Below, piece after piece: positions 1 through 10,400 of a stretch of 64,000 nt of DNA. The DNA is taken from NCBI RefSeq assembly GCF_012489685.1, contig NC_080043.1:80492292-80556291 (forward strand), written 5' to 3'. The stretch's first letter is position 1. Each line of letters opens with the position of its first letter. This DNA is from Lotus japonicus (lineage: Eukaryota; Streptophyta; Magnoliopsida; Fabales; Fabaceae). The position numbers and the translations under genes are program-made. Under the pieces are notes generated by a model. It did not search any database and had not been told where the DNA came from. It worked only from the letters and a program-made list of their open reading frames with translations.

Positions 1-110
1 GAATAGCTTAAGAGGTAAAAGATGAGATACATGTAAGTTAGGCAGTGGAAGGTTCATGATCAAATTCTTAGAGGGAAAATTTAACGGATAAAAAAAGTAC
101 TTAATCGAGT
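1..110 (+). repeat. tRNA-derived SINE-like repeat, degenerate copy
   Basis: The first bases read like a decayed tRNA head: a box A-like stretch (agcttaagaggtaaaag), then ggaaggttcatgatcaaatt, then an A-rich tail. The same order is seen at 3280-3392, 3655-3715 and 37068-37165, where the box B-like part is clearer and is followed by a shared 'gggtgcaatttatctt' type tail. It is a dispersed short repeat, not a working tRNA. The left end may lie outside the window. Confidence 0.45.
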
Positions 111-352
111 TGCCACAAACTCTTAGAGCCATCTTTATTCCTGAATTAATCTATTGATGATTTTGAGCGAAAAATTGTTTTTCTCACTGCTCTTACTTCA
201 CAACTTAGTAAACGACTCTGACAACGTTACAACTTACAATTGTGTGTGTTCCAGCTTTAGTGGCACACAAATAATCAATATACTCTAAGAAAAGAATACC
301 CTGGCTGGACAGGTGTCACTTTCTCCTAATTTTGCTTATTATAAATATTTTA

Positions 353-440
353 TTTTCTTTGGTGTTCCCGTTCCAATTTTCAGCTTCTTATTTTGCTTAA
401 AAAATTTCCTTTTCTTTTATGTTCCCGCTCCAATTTTCAT
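353..440 (+). repeat. short direct duplication, two ~30 bp copies
   Basis: A phrase beginning ttttctttggtgttcccg (about 353-383) is repeated with few changes as ttttcttttatgttcccg (about 410-440), each followed by ctccaattttca or ttccaattttca. It lies just upstream of the exon-like stretch that begins near 500. Function unknown. Confidence 0.5.
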
Positions 441-499
441 GGTTTGCTCCAAATTAGTTGCTTTTGAGTTTTGAACCATTTCAAATTATTGACATGAAA

Positions 500-2760
500 G
501 TAGCCTAAAATTGGCAGACCCTTCTCTCTCTTGGTTCTCTACACAGGTTTCTTTCTCTCTGTTTGTTGGTGTTTCTTTCTTCCCAAACCCTCCTTTCTTT
601 TTCTATTTCCCTTTCTCTTTGCTACGATCTGGCTCATGGGTTCGAGTGCGTCATTTCTTTTTGAAAGTAAATGTTTTCTTTCATAAATTTCTTTGTTTTT
701 AATTTTAATTTTGCTGGAGGATTTTGGTTCAGATTTTGTTTTGCTTTTGGGTCTTCCTTTGTTTTTTATGTTCATTTTCATTACTATGTTTGAGCATGAT
801 TTTGTTTAAAGGGTTTCTACTTTTGGATTCTGCTATGACCATGTGTTATTTTCTACATCAAATTGTTTACCTTGTGCTCAAACTGGATCTTTTATTTGTT
901 TGTTATGATCTTATGATCCTAATTTATACCATTTTAAACTTAAATTGCAGGGTTTGTTGCAACAACAGGTAAGAACAATTTGTGAGTTTAGTGACTTAAT
1001 TTGATGGTTTCAGGATAATGACGAAGATGCACATCTTCTTAGTCCTAAAGCTTTGTTCCCCTATCTCCATCTGGTAATGGACAGACGGATTTGCATATGA
1101 GGTAGCCAGATCATGTAAGGTACACTTCATGTCTTTGTAACCTTGATGGATATTGCTTTGAAGTGTCTACTCATTACTCAATCTCATTAGAAATTCTGTT
1201 GTTTCAAAGCTTTTGGTTGCTAAATTGCTTTGTATTTCTCTGATGTTGTCTTTGTTCATATAAATTTGTCTGACCTTCTTTTCATTATTTTAGTGAATAC
1301 AATCTTAATATGTGTTGTTGTTTGTTTCAGGATGAGCCGTACGTTCTTCTGAAATCATACTTTCTATTCAATATGAGAAAAATTGAGTTTTTTAAGATGA
1401 TTAGCATGGTCTTGGTGAGTGCATGAAGGAGGAAGCAAGTTAAGTTAGAAAGTATAATCTAATTGTGGTGAGTACTCCTAATGACCACAAGCTATTTGAG
1501 TAGGTGTGTAAGTTTCTTATGAAAGTTCTGTTATAGTTGCATTTTTGCCTATTTGTATCAAGGTTGCTTCCTTAAGTTGAGGTGTTATTATATTTTTTGT
1601 TGCTTAATTATGGTGAAGTGTTTTTCCTGTTACCATTTTTCTTTAAATTTCTTCCCGTTCATGATTATTTGTTCTTGAACTTGATGAAGAAACACAAGCT
1701 GTTACAAGAGCTTTAGTTTGTAAGTAAGCTCCTTGGTTTTCTTTGGTATCTTTTTTCTATTATTGTTTTCTCAATTCTTTTTATCAACCAAATAGTTATA
1801 TTTTGTAAGCCCCCTAATGATATAAACACCAGTTCTGGAACATTTTATACTTAATGCCTCTTTAAGTTATAACTTGCTATTGTCAGCTCTTTTTCAAGCT
1901 TCAGTTTGTATTCTGAATTCTGAAAATTGATATGCTTGCTCCTATCACACCTAGAAAAGTCACTGATTTTAATCCCTTGATTATAGAAAGGTCCGGTGAA
2001 ACTCCTTGCTGTGCTTTGATTATTCAGACTACACATTGTAATTCTATTTATTGGACTTAATTCCCCTTTATTGTATGACCTGTTAAGTTCAAGAGAAACC
2101 CAAAGAAAGTGTAGGTGTTGGTGAAAAATTAGAGCCTTTGCAATTTATATTACCCATGAATTGAAATTCTTAAGGACTTGATTCACATGCTTTGCAAAAT
2201 CATGAACAATGGATTTTTTTCTTATTATTTTTCTGAACATCCAAACAAAAGAATTTCTTACACCTTTAGATTTACTTGAGTTGAGCTTTAAGACTATAAC
2301 ACTTTTAACTTACATTACATTACAATGATAGTAAAGCAAACTAGCAGCTTGTGCTCTGTATACAAAGTGAGTACATTTTTCGCTCATCATTAACCAATTT
2401 TTTCTGGACTCGAAGCAGAACTTGCAATACATCACTTGCTTTGTTTCCTCCATATTTACTTGCAGGCAAAATGGTTTAGCCACCATATACCTGAACCTTT
2501 AGCAGTGATACAAGGAATGTTGAAGATAATGAAATTTCTAATATTTATGTAAGATAACACAACAAGAACTGCTTGCTGCAGAGATAGAGATGGGTAGGCG
2601 ATAACTAAGAAAATGCTTATCCTCTAATTGCAGTCTTTTGTACATGGGGTGCCTGATATATAATTTAGAATAAGATTTTCAGTGTATTGTTTTTGCTGTA
2701 ATAGAATGTGTTTTTGGAATTGTAAGATGTTGTACTACATATCTAAATTGAAATGAATTG
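500..2760 (+). other. gene-free stretch with exon-like segments; possible noncoding transcript
   Basis: No open reading frame here shows recognisable protein similarity. Several short segments are bounded by plausible splice signals on the plus strand: about 951-968 (cag before, gtaag after), 1013-1072 (tttcag before, gtaatg after) and a segment starting near 1331 (gtttcag before). A pyrimidine-rich leader lies near 510-620, and a T-rich, AATAAA-poor end near 2640-2720 follows an acceptor-like 'ctaattgcag'. This could be a spliced noncoding RNA or the untranslated part of a gene cut by the window edge. Nothing else was recognised between 111 and 2948. Confidence 0.2.
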
Positions 2761-3279
2761 GGATTTACTTGAATGTTTGTCTCCTAAAAGAATTACACTT
2801 TGATTTGTTGTTATTCAATTTTTTTTTCTGTAAAGATTGTTTGATGGTCTGTTTAGCACATAAATCAAAGCCTGAGCTACATATTTTGTGGATTGATTTG
2901 TCATTGAATGTTGTGGGGGGTCCTTGCTGATGGTCGGTGCAAGGGGAATCACTATAAATAAATTAATAAATTAATTCAATTTTTAATGAAAAAGAGTCTA
3001 TTATTTTCCTTTTAATATGAATGTGTTTTTTTTTCATCATATAATAGTGCTTTAAATTAGATTTTATTTGTAGTACTACACATGGATTCAAATTTTATAC
3101 GACTAAATTTATATGAAACTTTATTAATGTATAAAGCACAGGGAAAATTATTTTTTATATTGTTTAGAAATGAGAATTTGACTTAAATTATATATTTATA
3201 TATATATATATATATATGTGAGCGTATTGATACATTATTCAGCCGGGAAAATATCTATGTTATCTAAATAGTAAATTTT

Positions 3280-3392
3280 GAGTCCCTTTGATAGTTTAAG
3301 TGGTAAGAGGTGGGTGACATATGGATTGGGGATGGGAAGGTTCATGGATCAATCCTTAGCCGGTGCAATATAACTTTCCGATGTATAAAAAA
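3280..3392 (+). repeat. tRNA-derived SINE-like repeat
   Basis: Reads gatagtttaagtggtaagag (box A-like), then a purine-rich stretch, a box B-like ggttcatggatcaatcc, a 'ggtgcaatataactttccga' tail and an A run. Related to copies at 1-110, 3655-3715 and 37068-37165. Confidence 0.55.
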
Positions 3393-3654
3393 ATAGTAAA
3401 TTTTGAATGAAATTCAAATAAAGTTCTTAGCAAATGAAATTTGATAGTTGAAAATTTATATTTTCATCTGCATGACTGTAAAAATTAAGAAAATATTCCA
3501 ATGATTTTTTTTTTGAAAACTGAATAACATATTATTAAAAAGCCTCCAAAAATAGGCAAGCATCAAGGTACATGTTCAAGACACTTACGAAAAAAAAAAA
3601 ACCCCACCCAATGAACACATGGGGACTTTGAGAGAGGGCCTCATTAAAACCTTA

Positions 3655-3715
3655 CTAGGGGAGGTCCAGGGATCGATTCCTGGCGGGTGCAATTTATCTT
3701 TCCGATGTATCTAAA
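3655..3715 (+). repeat. 3' half of the same SINE-like repeat
   Basis: Only the box B-like part and tail are present (ggtccagggatcgattcctg, then gggtgcaatttatctttccg and an A-rich end). The box A half is missing. It sits inside the Helitron. Confidence 0.5.
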
Positions 3716-4577
3716 AAAATTTACATGAACTAAAGTATAAAATTATTTTTCATTGTTTAAATAAATAATTTCATTAGTCACCGGGGAAAATTTCTATGCT
3801 CACAAAAATATAGATTTTAAATTTTTACATAAAAAATTAAATATTAAATATTTTTTCAATGTTTAAATAAATCATTACATTAATCGACGGGGAAAATGTC
3901 TTTGCTATCTATATTTATAACTTTGATAGAGATTAGTGATATATCTTTATTTATAAATAATTAATTTACATTAACTTGAAGAATAAACTTAATGTTCAAT
4001 GTTTACATTAATAATCTCATTATAATTTATTTTAACTAATAAATTACTTTTCAATATTTAAATAAATAATTTCATTAATCAACGGGGAAAAATTTATGCT
4101 AACTAAAATAACAACTTATTTAAATTCTTACACAATAAATTTTTATATAGATATTAGTTATATCTTCATTAATACATAATTAATTTACATTAAATTTAAA
4201 AATAAATTTAATTTTCAATGTTTAAATAAATAATTTCAATCATCAACGGGGCAAACTTCTATGCTAACAACAATAATAATTTTTTTTTGAAATTCTTCCG
4301 TAAAAAATTCTGATATTATATAGAGATTAATAATGAAAAGAAACTCGAAAAAATATTCACACGTCATAAATTTCTCATAAACTTTTTTTTTGAACTTAAT
4401 CCAACTTTTACAAGAACTCATATTAGAAATAAACTCAAATATCAATGTATTTTTTAAGACACATGTTTATATATATACACATGTTTTAAATTGATTTATC
4501 TCTAATTTAATTTATGTTTAATTATAAATAATTAAAAAATATTGTTAAGTAAAATCGATCGCGGTCAACCGACCGCG

Positions 4578-4605
4578 ACCCGTGACTGCACGGGTAACTT
4601 ACTAG
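4578..4605 (+). other. Helitron 3' terminal hairpin and CTAG end
   Basis: Perfect 7 bp stem with a 4 base loop, 10 bases upstream of the terminal CTAG. This is the termination signal of rolling-circle transposition in this superfamily. A second GC palindrome lies just upstream (cggtcaaccgaccg around 4562-4576). Confidence 0.7.
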
Positions 4606-5494
4606 TTGAATATGAAAAAAAGAAACATTAGAGAAGATGACTCACCTACTGTGAGGAGAAAACACTTCATTCAAGGGAGAAAAACTTCATATGGGGCGAG
4701 GAGCCCCGTCCGGGGGGAGAAGCCCTACCCTATGGGTGGGCCGAAATATGCAACTTGTGTACAAGTGGGGCAGCCGTTAGAAATTTTTAGTTCATGTGTA
4801 TGAGTTATGTAATAAGGAGTAAAGTTCAAATCAGGGATGAAAGTAGGTTGGGTTAGATCAAACTTTTTAGGGTCTAAGTTTGACCTACTTTCTAAACTTT
4901 AGCGTGAGTCTGACCTAGTAGCTTAGTGGAAGATAATTTTCCCAGTCTGACTAGAAAACATATTTAAAAGCCTACTTTTAATTAATTGTTTAAAGAATAA
5001 TGGATTTATCTCTAAATTAAACAAACTTACATATGCTCATTTTTTTACATAGGCTGATATGTTAAAATTTTCAAATATGCCAATAAATATAAAATTGAAG
5101 ATATAATAATAGTAAAAATGTAATATAATAATAATTAAAATAGTATAAATATTATTATATTATTTATAAATTTCTAATTTTATAGACCAACCTCCTACAC
5201 TTGAAAGTTTTATACATGTTTTGAAATTCTGACATGGTTAATAAAAAAGACTGATCTATAAAAGCTAAAAATTAGTTTGTTTAGTTGAGAGATCTAACTT
5301 AACCTAAGCCGTATGAGAGTTAGGCCAGAGGCTCATGCGAGCGACCTTACTTATTTTCATGCTTAATTTTGAATTGAGGTCCACAACTGTTTATTTTTCT
5401 TTTTGGTGCATGGAAATAAAAGCCAAAGAGAATAGAGTATTTAATATTGTTAGGAATAAAGTTGGGATAATTTATTATAGCATGTTTTTAATTA
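4606..5494. other. gene-free stretch; possible decayed hAT-like MITE
   Basis: No gene seen. Near 4836 'cagggatgaaagtaggttgg' and near 5345-5368 'gaccttacttattttcatgc' form a weak inverted pair resembling hAT-type MITE ends, but I found no matching 8 bp duplication, so the call is tentative. The 4690-4740 stretch is locally GC-rich (gggg/cccc runs). Confidence 0.25.
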
Positions 5495-5897
5495 GGTAAA
5501 TTTCTGTGGTACTCATAAATATTTTTGAGTGTGATACCCACAATAAGTTATTTAATAGATTATTACTATGTTGTTTAACTTAAATTTTACATTTTTAAAA
5601 TTTTATTTTACTTTTTAATTAACTTCATTCCATAAAATTCATTTTTAATGAAAAATGGACAAGTAGTGAAGACGAACGATGGTGGTGGCGATGAGCGTCA
5701 TATAACCATATTTGACGGAAGAACAAAGGTTAAAAAACACAACAAATTAACAAATTTTACGTCTCTAACAATGGAATACATTATATTACTATGATATAAT
5801 AAAATCAATCTTTTAACGGATATATAAGTTTTACTACTAATTTAACTCATTTTGGGTATCACACCTTAATTTGACTCAAGGTACCACATCAAACACC
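5495..5897. mobile_element. Mutator-type MITE with 9 bp target duplication
   Basis: 403 bp with imperfect terminal inverted repeats of about 52 bp: the left arm contains gagtgtgatacccacaata, and the right arm, read on the other strand, contains aaggtgtgatacccaaaat. It is flanked by the direct repeat TTTTAATTA at 5486-5494 and 5898-5906. Nine bases is the Mutator duplication length. No coding capacity. Confidence 0.72.
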
Positions 5898-5906
5898 TTT
5901 TAATTA

Positions 5907-7467
5907 TGTGCTCTATCTCTTTAGTATTGTCCTCCCCTGCTGTTTTGGGAGTGTTTGCTTTCAAGAGCTGGTGGGAACTTAATTGATTGGTAGGTGTTTT
6001 ATTTGATGGAGGGGGTTATCTTTCTTAATATTATCTGAGAGATGTTCTTAAAATAAATTTATTAAATAAATTCTTCTGCTTTCGGGAAAATAAATGAGAA
6101 AAACTAGAAGAAACTAAGTACTCATATTAGACAAAAGATACGGCAGGACACATGAAGGTGGCTCCCTCCAACTTAGCATCGATTGTAATTGCAAGTTGTA
6201 GCTATGCATCTACACTATTAGTTGGATTTTTAAAATTTCAAAAATCATGAAAAGTGCGAGATTTATCTCAATTTAAACCCCTCAATGGATGCAAATGTGA
6301 AGCAAATAATTACTAGTTAAACCAAGTCATATCTTCTAATTAATTCCAAGCCTCTTTCTCTTCTGATCATGAATTTTCATTTCTTCCTTAAAAGAATTAT
6401 ATGTGTCAATATATATATTTTTTAATTTTGTTGTTAACTAGTTATATCATAATATTGTAATATTCACTTGTCACATTCCCTGCCAGCCTCTTTAGCTAAA
6501 ATTAAGGGGAGAACTTTTGAAGTCATGAATCATGATGGTATTGGAACAAGTTGATTAGATTCTCTTTTATTCAAGGTAAACCTCTGATTTAATTGTTAAA
6601 CCATGGGGTATGGATAATTGGCCTTGGAAAAAAAAATCTTAACAAAGCCAATCGGATAATCTGTGGTGGGCATTGAGTGGTAATGTCCTATATATATGAA
6701 GATAATTAGGTCCATAGACCTTCTGGTGGTACTTTGTCGTGAAAAAGTTGATGGGAAAATACTAACCTTCAACCTAACATTAATTAAGTTAAAGATAAAT
6801 ATGAGAAGGAATAAAAATATAAAAATAAATATATTAAGAAAAAAGAAACCCAGATTTTTAGTAGCTTTTCTTATTCAAAGCATAGCTGAAAAAGGGACAC
6901 AAACATCGCTATTAATTCACTATTTAGTAAATGAAGAGTTGCGTACGGGATCCTGCTTTGAAAATATTTGCATTTTAATTTCTCTTGACTTCTTTATTTC
7001 ATTTCATGAACAGAAACAATTATTAATTAATTAATTAATTAATTAACAGACATAAAGCAAAAGATTTTCTTATTCCTTTAAATTAAAAAAAATTGTTTTG
7101 ATTTGAAAGGAGTGCGATTAGATTTAACGAACGAATCAGCCTGAGAAGTTCCGTCATTTACTTGATAACTATTATTTGAACGGTGTATAGGTACATACTA
7201 TATTAAGTTATTAACTATTAAGAGGGGACAAAGCATTTGCCTTTCAATACAAAGTACCATTAATAGAGTGGGCAATAAATGTCTGTGTGTATGCCCCTTT
7301 TAGTTTCCGAAGGGTTAATATAGTACTTATAAGCATAGATAGCACCTAGAGTTTTTATTTTTTAAATCATGATATTACCGCCGACAACCATGCCTAATCT
7401 TTCGCCACGAAAATGTGCTTCTCCCGCCGTTAACAACAATGATTGATCTCCCCCCGTGATAACAATA
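5907..7467. other. gene-free intergenic stretch
   Basis: No gene recognised. Open frames here (for example 6696-7034) are A/T-rich, low in complexity and match nothing I know. A (TTAA/ATTA)n run lies at about 7020-7047. Confidence 0.5.
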
Positions 7468-7475
7468 TCTCCTAG

Positions 7476-7977
7476 CAGGGGCGTATCCAGGATTTTATTG
7501 TTGGGGGGCGAAATATAAGATTAAAAAAATCTTTATTGAATTTATTTATTATAATATTATCGTATCAATAAAGATTTTTTCAGCAATTTCTCTGTCGATA
7601 TATACCACTAATAAATTTCTGAGAAGATCATCTTCAATTTTGTTGCGAAGCCGAGTCTTGACAATTTTCATAGCAGAAAAAGATCGCTCTGTAAATGTTG
7701 TTGAAACAGGGAGTGTCAAAACAAGATATATCAATCTATTAACAAGTGGAAATATTGTTGCTTTTTCCAGTTTCAACTAACTTCTGGTAAAACTTGGATA
7801 AACTGTAAATTTTTCCTAAATTAAGATCTCGGGAAACATCTGAATAATAATGTCTCAGTTGGAACGGCAAATTCCTTCATTCTAGCTCGAAAAAATACCT
7901 ATAGTTGGTAAACATTTCAAAATTCTTGGGGGGGGGGGGCGATGACCCCTGCCAGCCCTTCCCTAGATACACCCCTG
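7476..7977 (-). mobile_element. hAT element, internally deleted
   Basis: 502 bp. The ends are inverted: CAGGGGCGTATCCAGG at the left and, on the other strand, CAGGGGTGTATCTAGG at the right, each followed by a G-run/GCGA block. The insertion is flanked by the 8 bp duplication TCTCCTAG at 7468-7475 and 7978-7985, the hAT hallmark. It retains only the last part of a transposase on the minus strand (7549-7776), so it is a deletion derivative. Confidence 0.88.
7549..7776 (-). pseudogene. hAT transposase C-terminal dimerisation fragment
   Basis: A 75-residue frame whose middle reads TFTERSFSAMKIVKTRLRNK, followed by IEDDLLRNLLVV. This is the conserved C-terminal dimerisation block of hAT transposases (hATC, 'ERxFSxxxxxKTxLRxxM' type). 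No BED finger or catalytic core is present. The flanking sequence on the same strand has further decayed similarity, but the rest of the enzyme is deleted. Not expected to be functional. Confidence 0.8.
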
Positions 7978-7985
7978 TCTCCTAG

Positions 7986-9480
7986 CACAAGCCACACAAG
8001 AGTCCACACCCTCTCCCCAAATGACCAAATTTGCACTCAACCACATACACACTTACTATTACGCCTCCTCCTTCCTCACACCTCCTGCTGCTCAAGCATT
8101 CACATTTCCTCCATTAACACTCCTTGATCTAATTACTTTTTTTCTCTCTTAGTCACACAACTCTCATGCCATTGTCCGAGTAGGAAGATATCAGTTTTTC
8201 TTGTTTCTTCTCTTCGATAAGAATAGGGATTGAAATGGTACAAATTCTTCTTCATTATGTTGTGCTCAGTGAGGGTGATCAACGTTCTCGTTCACGAAGC
8301 CAACCGAGTTGCTCATGGGAATGAGTATGTGAGGGAGAAGCCAAGCCACTTGATCCGCGCAATGTTGCGTTTGATTTTTGAATCACTCTATGTAATTCGA
8401 TTGAAGTTATTCGAGAATTTCGTAACGATTGGTACTGTGTGACAAGAAATACCGGTTGCTAAGTGGTATAGCAAGTAACAACATATTTTATGACCCCTGT
8501 CTTTATTCAGAAGATTTCTACCTATCGCCTTTATGACCATCCTTTGGAAACATTGAAGGGGTTTCTAGATATGGATGGAGTGAAAAGCGATTCTAGCATC
8601 AATATATGGATTGACCAGAGACTGGGAGTAGTTGTAATCTTTGTCCATAGTAGTCATCTAGCCAGCAAGAGAAAGACCATGTGGGCATAATTGATACGTA
8701 TATGATCCTTGGGGATGATTTTGTTATATGCGACATCGAGGTCTTTCACATTCCCAACTCTATTAAGAGCTTGATGGACGCTCGGAAAAGAGGAGTGGTA
8801 CGAGAAGCTTCTTATAGCAGGTAAGTCATAAGTCCAACTGGTGGAGGTGGGGGGGACTCGAGAAGGGGTAATTGGGTGAAATAAGTGAATTTATTCAATT
8901 GAGGCATGATTGATTGAGAAACAATGATTCCCTCCGAATAACATTCTTAAGTCCGATTTTGACCTCTTATGAACTAGGATTGTACCAATAGAAGATTCGG
9001 AAGCTATCGCAACACATGCTTCTTTAGGTGGAACTCCAGGTCCTCTAGTCGAAGGGTTAGACCAGTTGCAATTCATCACCATCTTTCTCGCTTCCAATTG
9101 ATGACTTGAGGCTCCTCTTCTGACATTGGCTAAGCTTGCCCGAGTTCACCCCTCTTACTCTCACTGCTTCTGTAAGTTCAAGCACTTCCCTCACAGTCCT
9201 CACTTATCCTATTCGTCCATATCGACACCAACTTCCCTGACTCGCATGTTCACCCCATCGTCGTTGTTTCCTTAAAGTAATGCACGTAAAAGAACAAGTG
9301 CACTCTACTGCTCAAGTAATATATTGGATGTGCAAGTCCTATTCATCGTACCCAATGGACTATGTAAATACATGGTATAAAAGAATGAGTCCAGTGTCTA
9401 GGAAACTAAAAAGTTGGATGTTTGTGCAAAAGAAAACAAATAAAGAAATTATGATATCAGAGAAATAGAAGCCTCAAGGT
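7986..9480. other. gene-free stretch with unassigned coding-like composition
   Basis: 8224-9110 has a more balanced base composition than its surroundings and several short frames on both strands (for example 8230-8442 plus, 8891-9097 minus), but none continues for long and I recognise no family. It may be a decayed retroelement interior. Confidence 0.3.
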
Positions 9481-10400
9481 TACGATAGTAATTGAATTAA
9501 ATCCCCGAATTTATATATTATATCTATGATTCTTATGAAAGTCAACTATACCTATTAAGAAATCAACTCACTATCAAGTTATTGTTAATTGTCTACCTGA
9601 ATGCACTACCTACAAGTAAACCGCCGTTGCAAGTATGATATAAAAAAATAGGCATGAAGCACAAGAGATGGTACCTAAGAGATATTCCACTATCTAAGCA
9701 TAAGCGAGTTGGAAGCATACAAAACTAATCCTAAAACCTTTGCTAGGAGAAATTCATTATCAATTACCTACACCCAATTTCTTTTTAGTTGAATTAACCC
9801 CTCTTTCAAGAGTCTTCCAAGATTGAATTAACCACTAAGATGTATACTGTGGTTAATTATGTCACAATATAATTATAGCAGAAAAGAAACACCAATTATA
9901 AAAAGAAACTAAGACAATAAAATATATAAACGAGGTATACATCATCAATTACATCACAACCTCGAGAAATATGTTTAACCAATCATAAAAACATGAAAAG
10001 TTTAGAAATCATATTCATGGCTAACATCCAAGATAAAATAAGATGAGAAGAACCAATACAAGAGCCTTCTTTGTCTTCAATCAGCCTTTGAATTTTCCCG
10101 ACTCCTTTGCCTCCACAACTTCCGCAGGTATTCCTAAGTAGGTTAGAATGAAGTATACTATGAATTTAGAATGACCTAGGAACCTTATATAGACATCTAA
10201 AATGGATTTAAGGTTATTCTGACATTGTTTCACGAGTTTTGGCCTTGGCACGGTCGTGCTTGACATAGCCACGATCGTGGTCAACTAAATTCAGCAGGAT
10301 GAGCATGACTGTGGTCAGCATATTTAGGCTCATTCTCTTAGCAGAGATGAATCAACACAAGCCACTCTACGACGGTTCTTAGAGTACACAACTTGCTAAA
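9480..10400 (-). repeat. possible LTR-retrotransposon remnant
   Basis: The stretch has the texture of a plant gypsy LTR read on the minus strand: many short AATTAACC-type motifs and, at 10238-10320, repeated 'cacggtcgtg' / 'cacgatcgtggtc' / 'gactgtggtcagc' phrases like those inside Athila/Tat-type LTRs. No matching partner LTR or target duplication was found in the window, so this is texture only. Confidence 0.25.

Larger units (their letters stand above)
3230..4275 (+). repeat. degenerate internal repeats of the Helitron
   Basis: The phrase 'cattaatc(a/g)acggggaaaa' followed by tct/ttt-atgct occurs near 3243, 3781, 3888, 4082 and 4246, each usually preceded by 'tcaatgtttaaataaata'. Spacing is irregular (roughly 110-540 bp), so this is a degenerate, partly tandem array and not a clean satellite. 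Confidence 0.6.
2949..4605 (+). mobile_element. Non-autonomous Helitron
   Basis: The 5' end reads TCACTATAAATAAATTAATA, the TC plus AT-rich start of many plant Helitrons. The 3' end is a 7 bp GC-rich hairpin (ACCCGTG 4578-4584, loop ACTG, CACGGGT 4589-4595), ten bases, then CTAG at 4602-4605. The element sits between A (2948) and T (4606), with no target duplication, as expected for rolling-circle insertion. It is 1657 bp with no Rep/helicase coding, so it is non-autonomous. Its interior holds two SINE-like copies and a family of repeated GGGGAAAA motifs. The 3' end is stronger evidence than the 5' end, which could lie elsewhere. Confidence 0.62.

Noticed and set aside
3190..3220. CRISPR-like or regulatory tandem array at the TA run
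   Set aside because: Simple TA microsatellite; this is plant nuclear DNA and no array structure exists.
4836..5368. hAT-type MITE with full borders
   Set aside because: Weak inverted ends and no matching 8 bp flanking duplication.
8230..9097. Plastid or mitochondrial DNA insertion
   Set aside because: Composition suggested it, but no organelle gene could be recognised in any frame.
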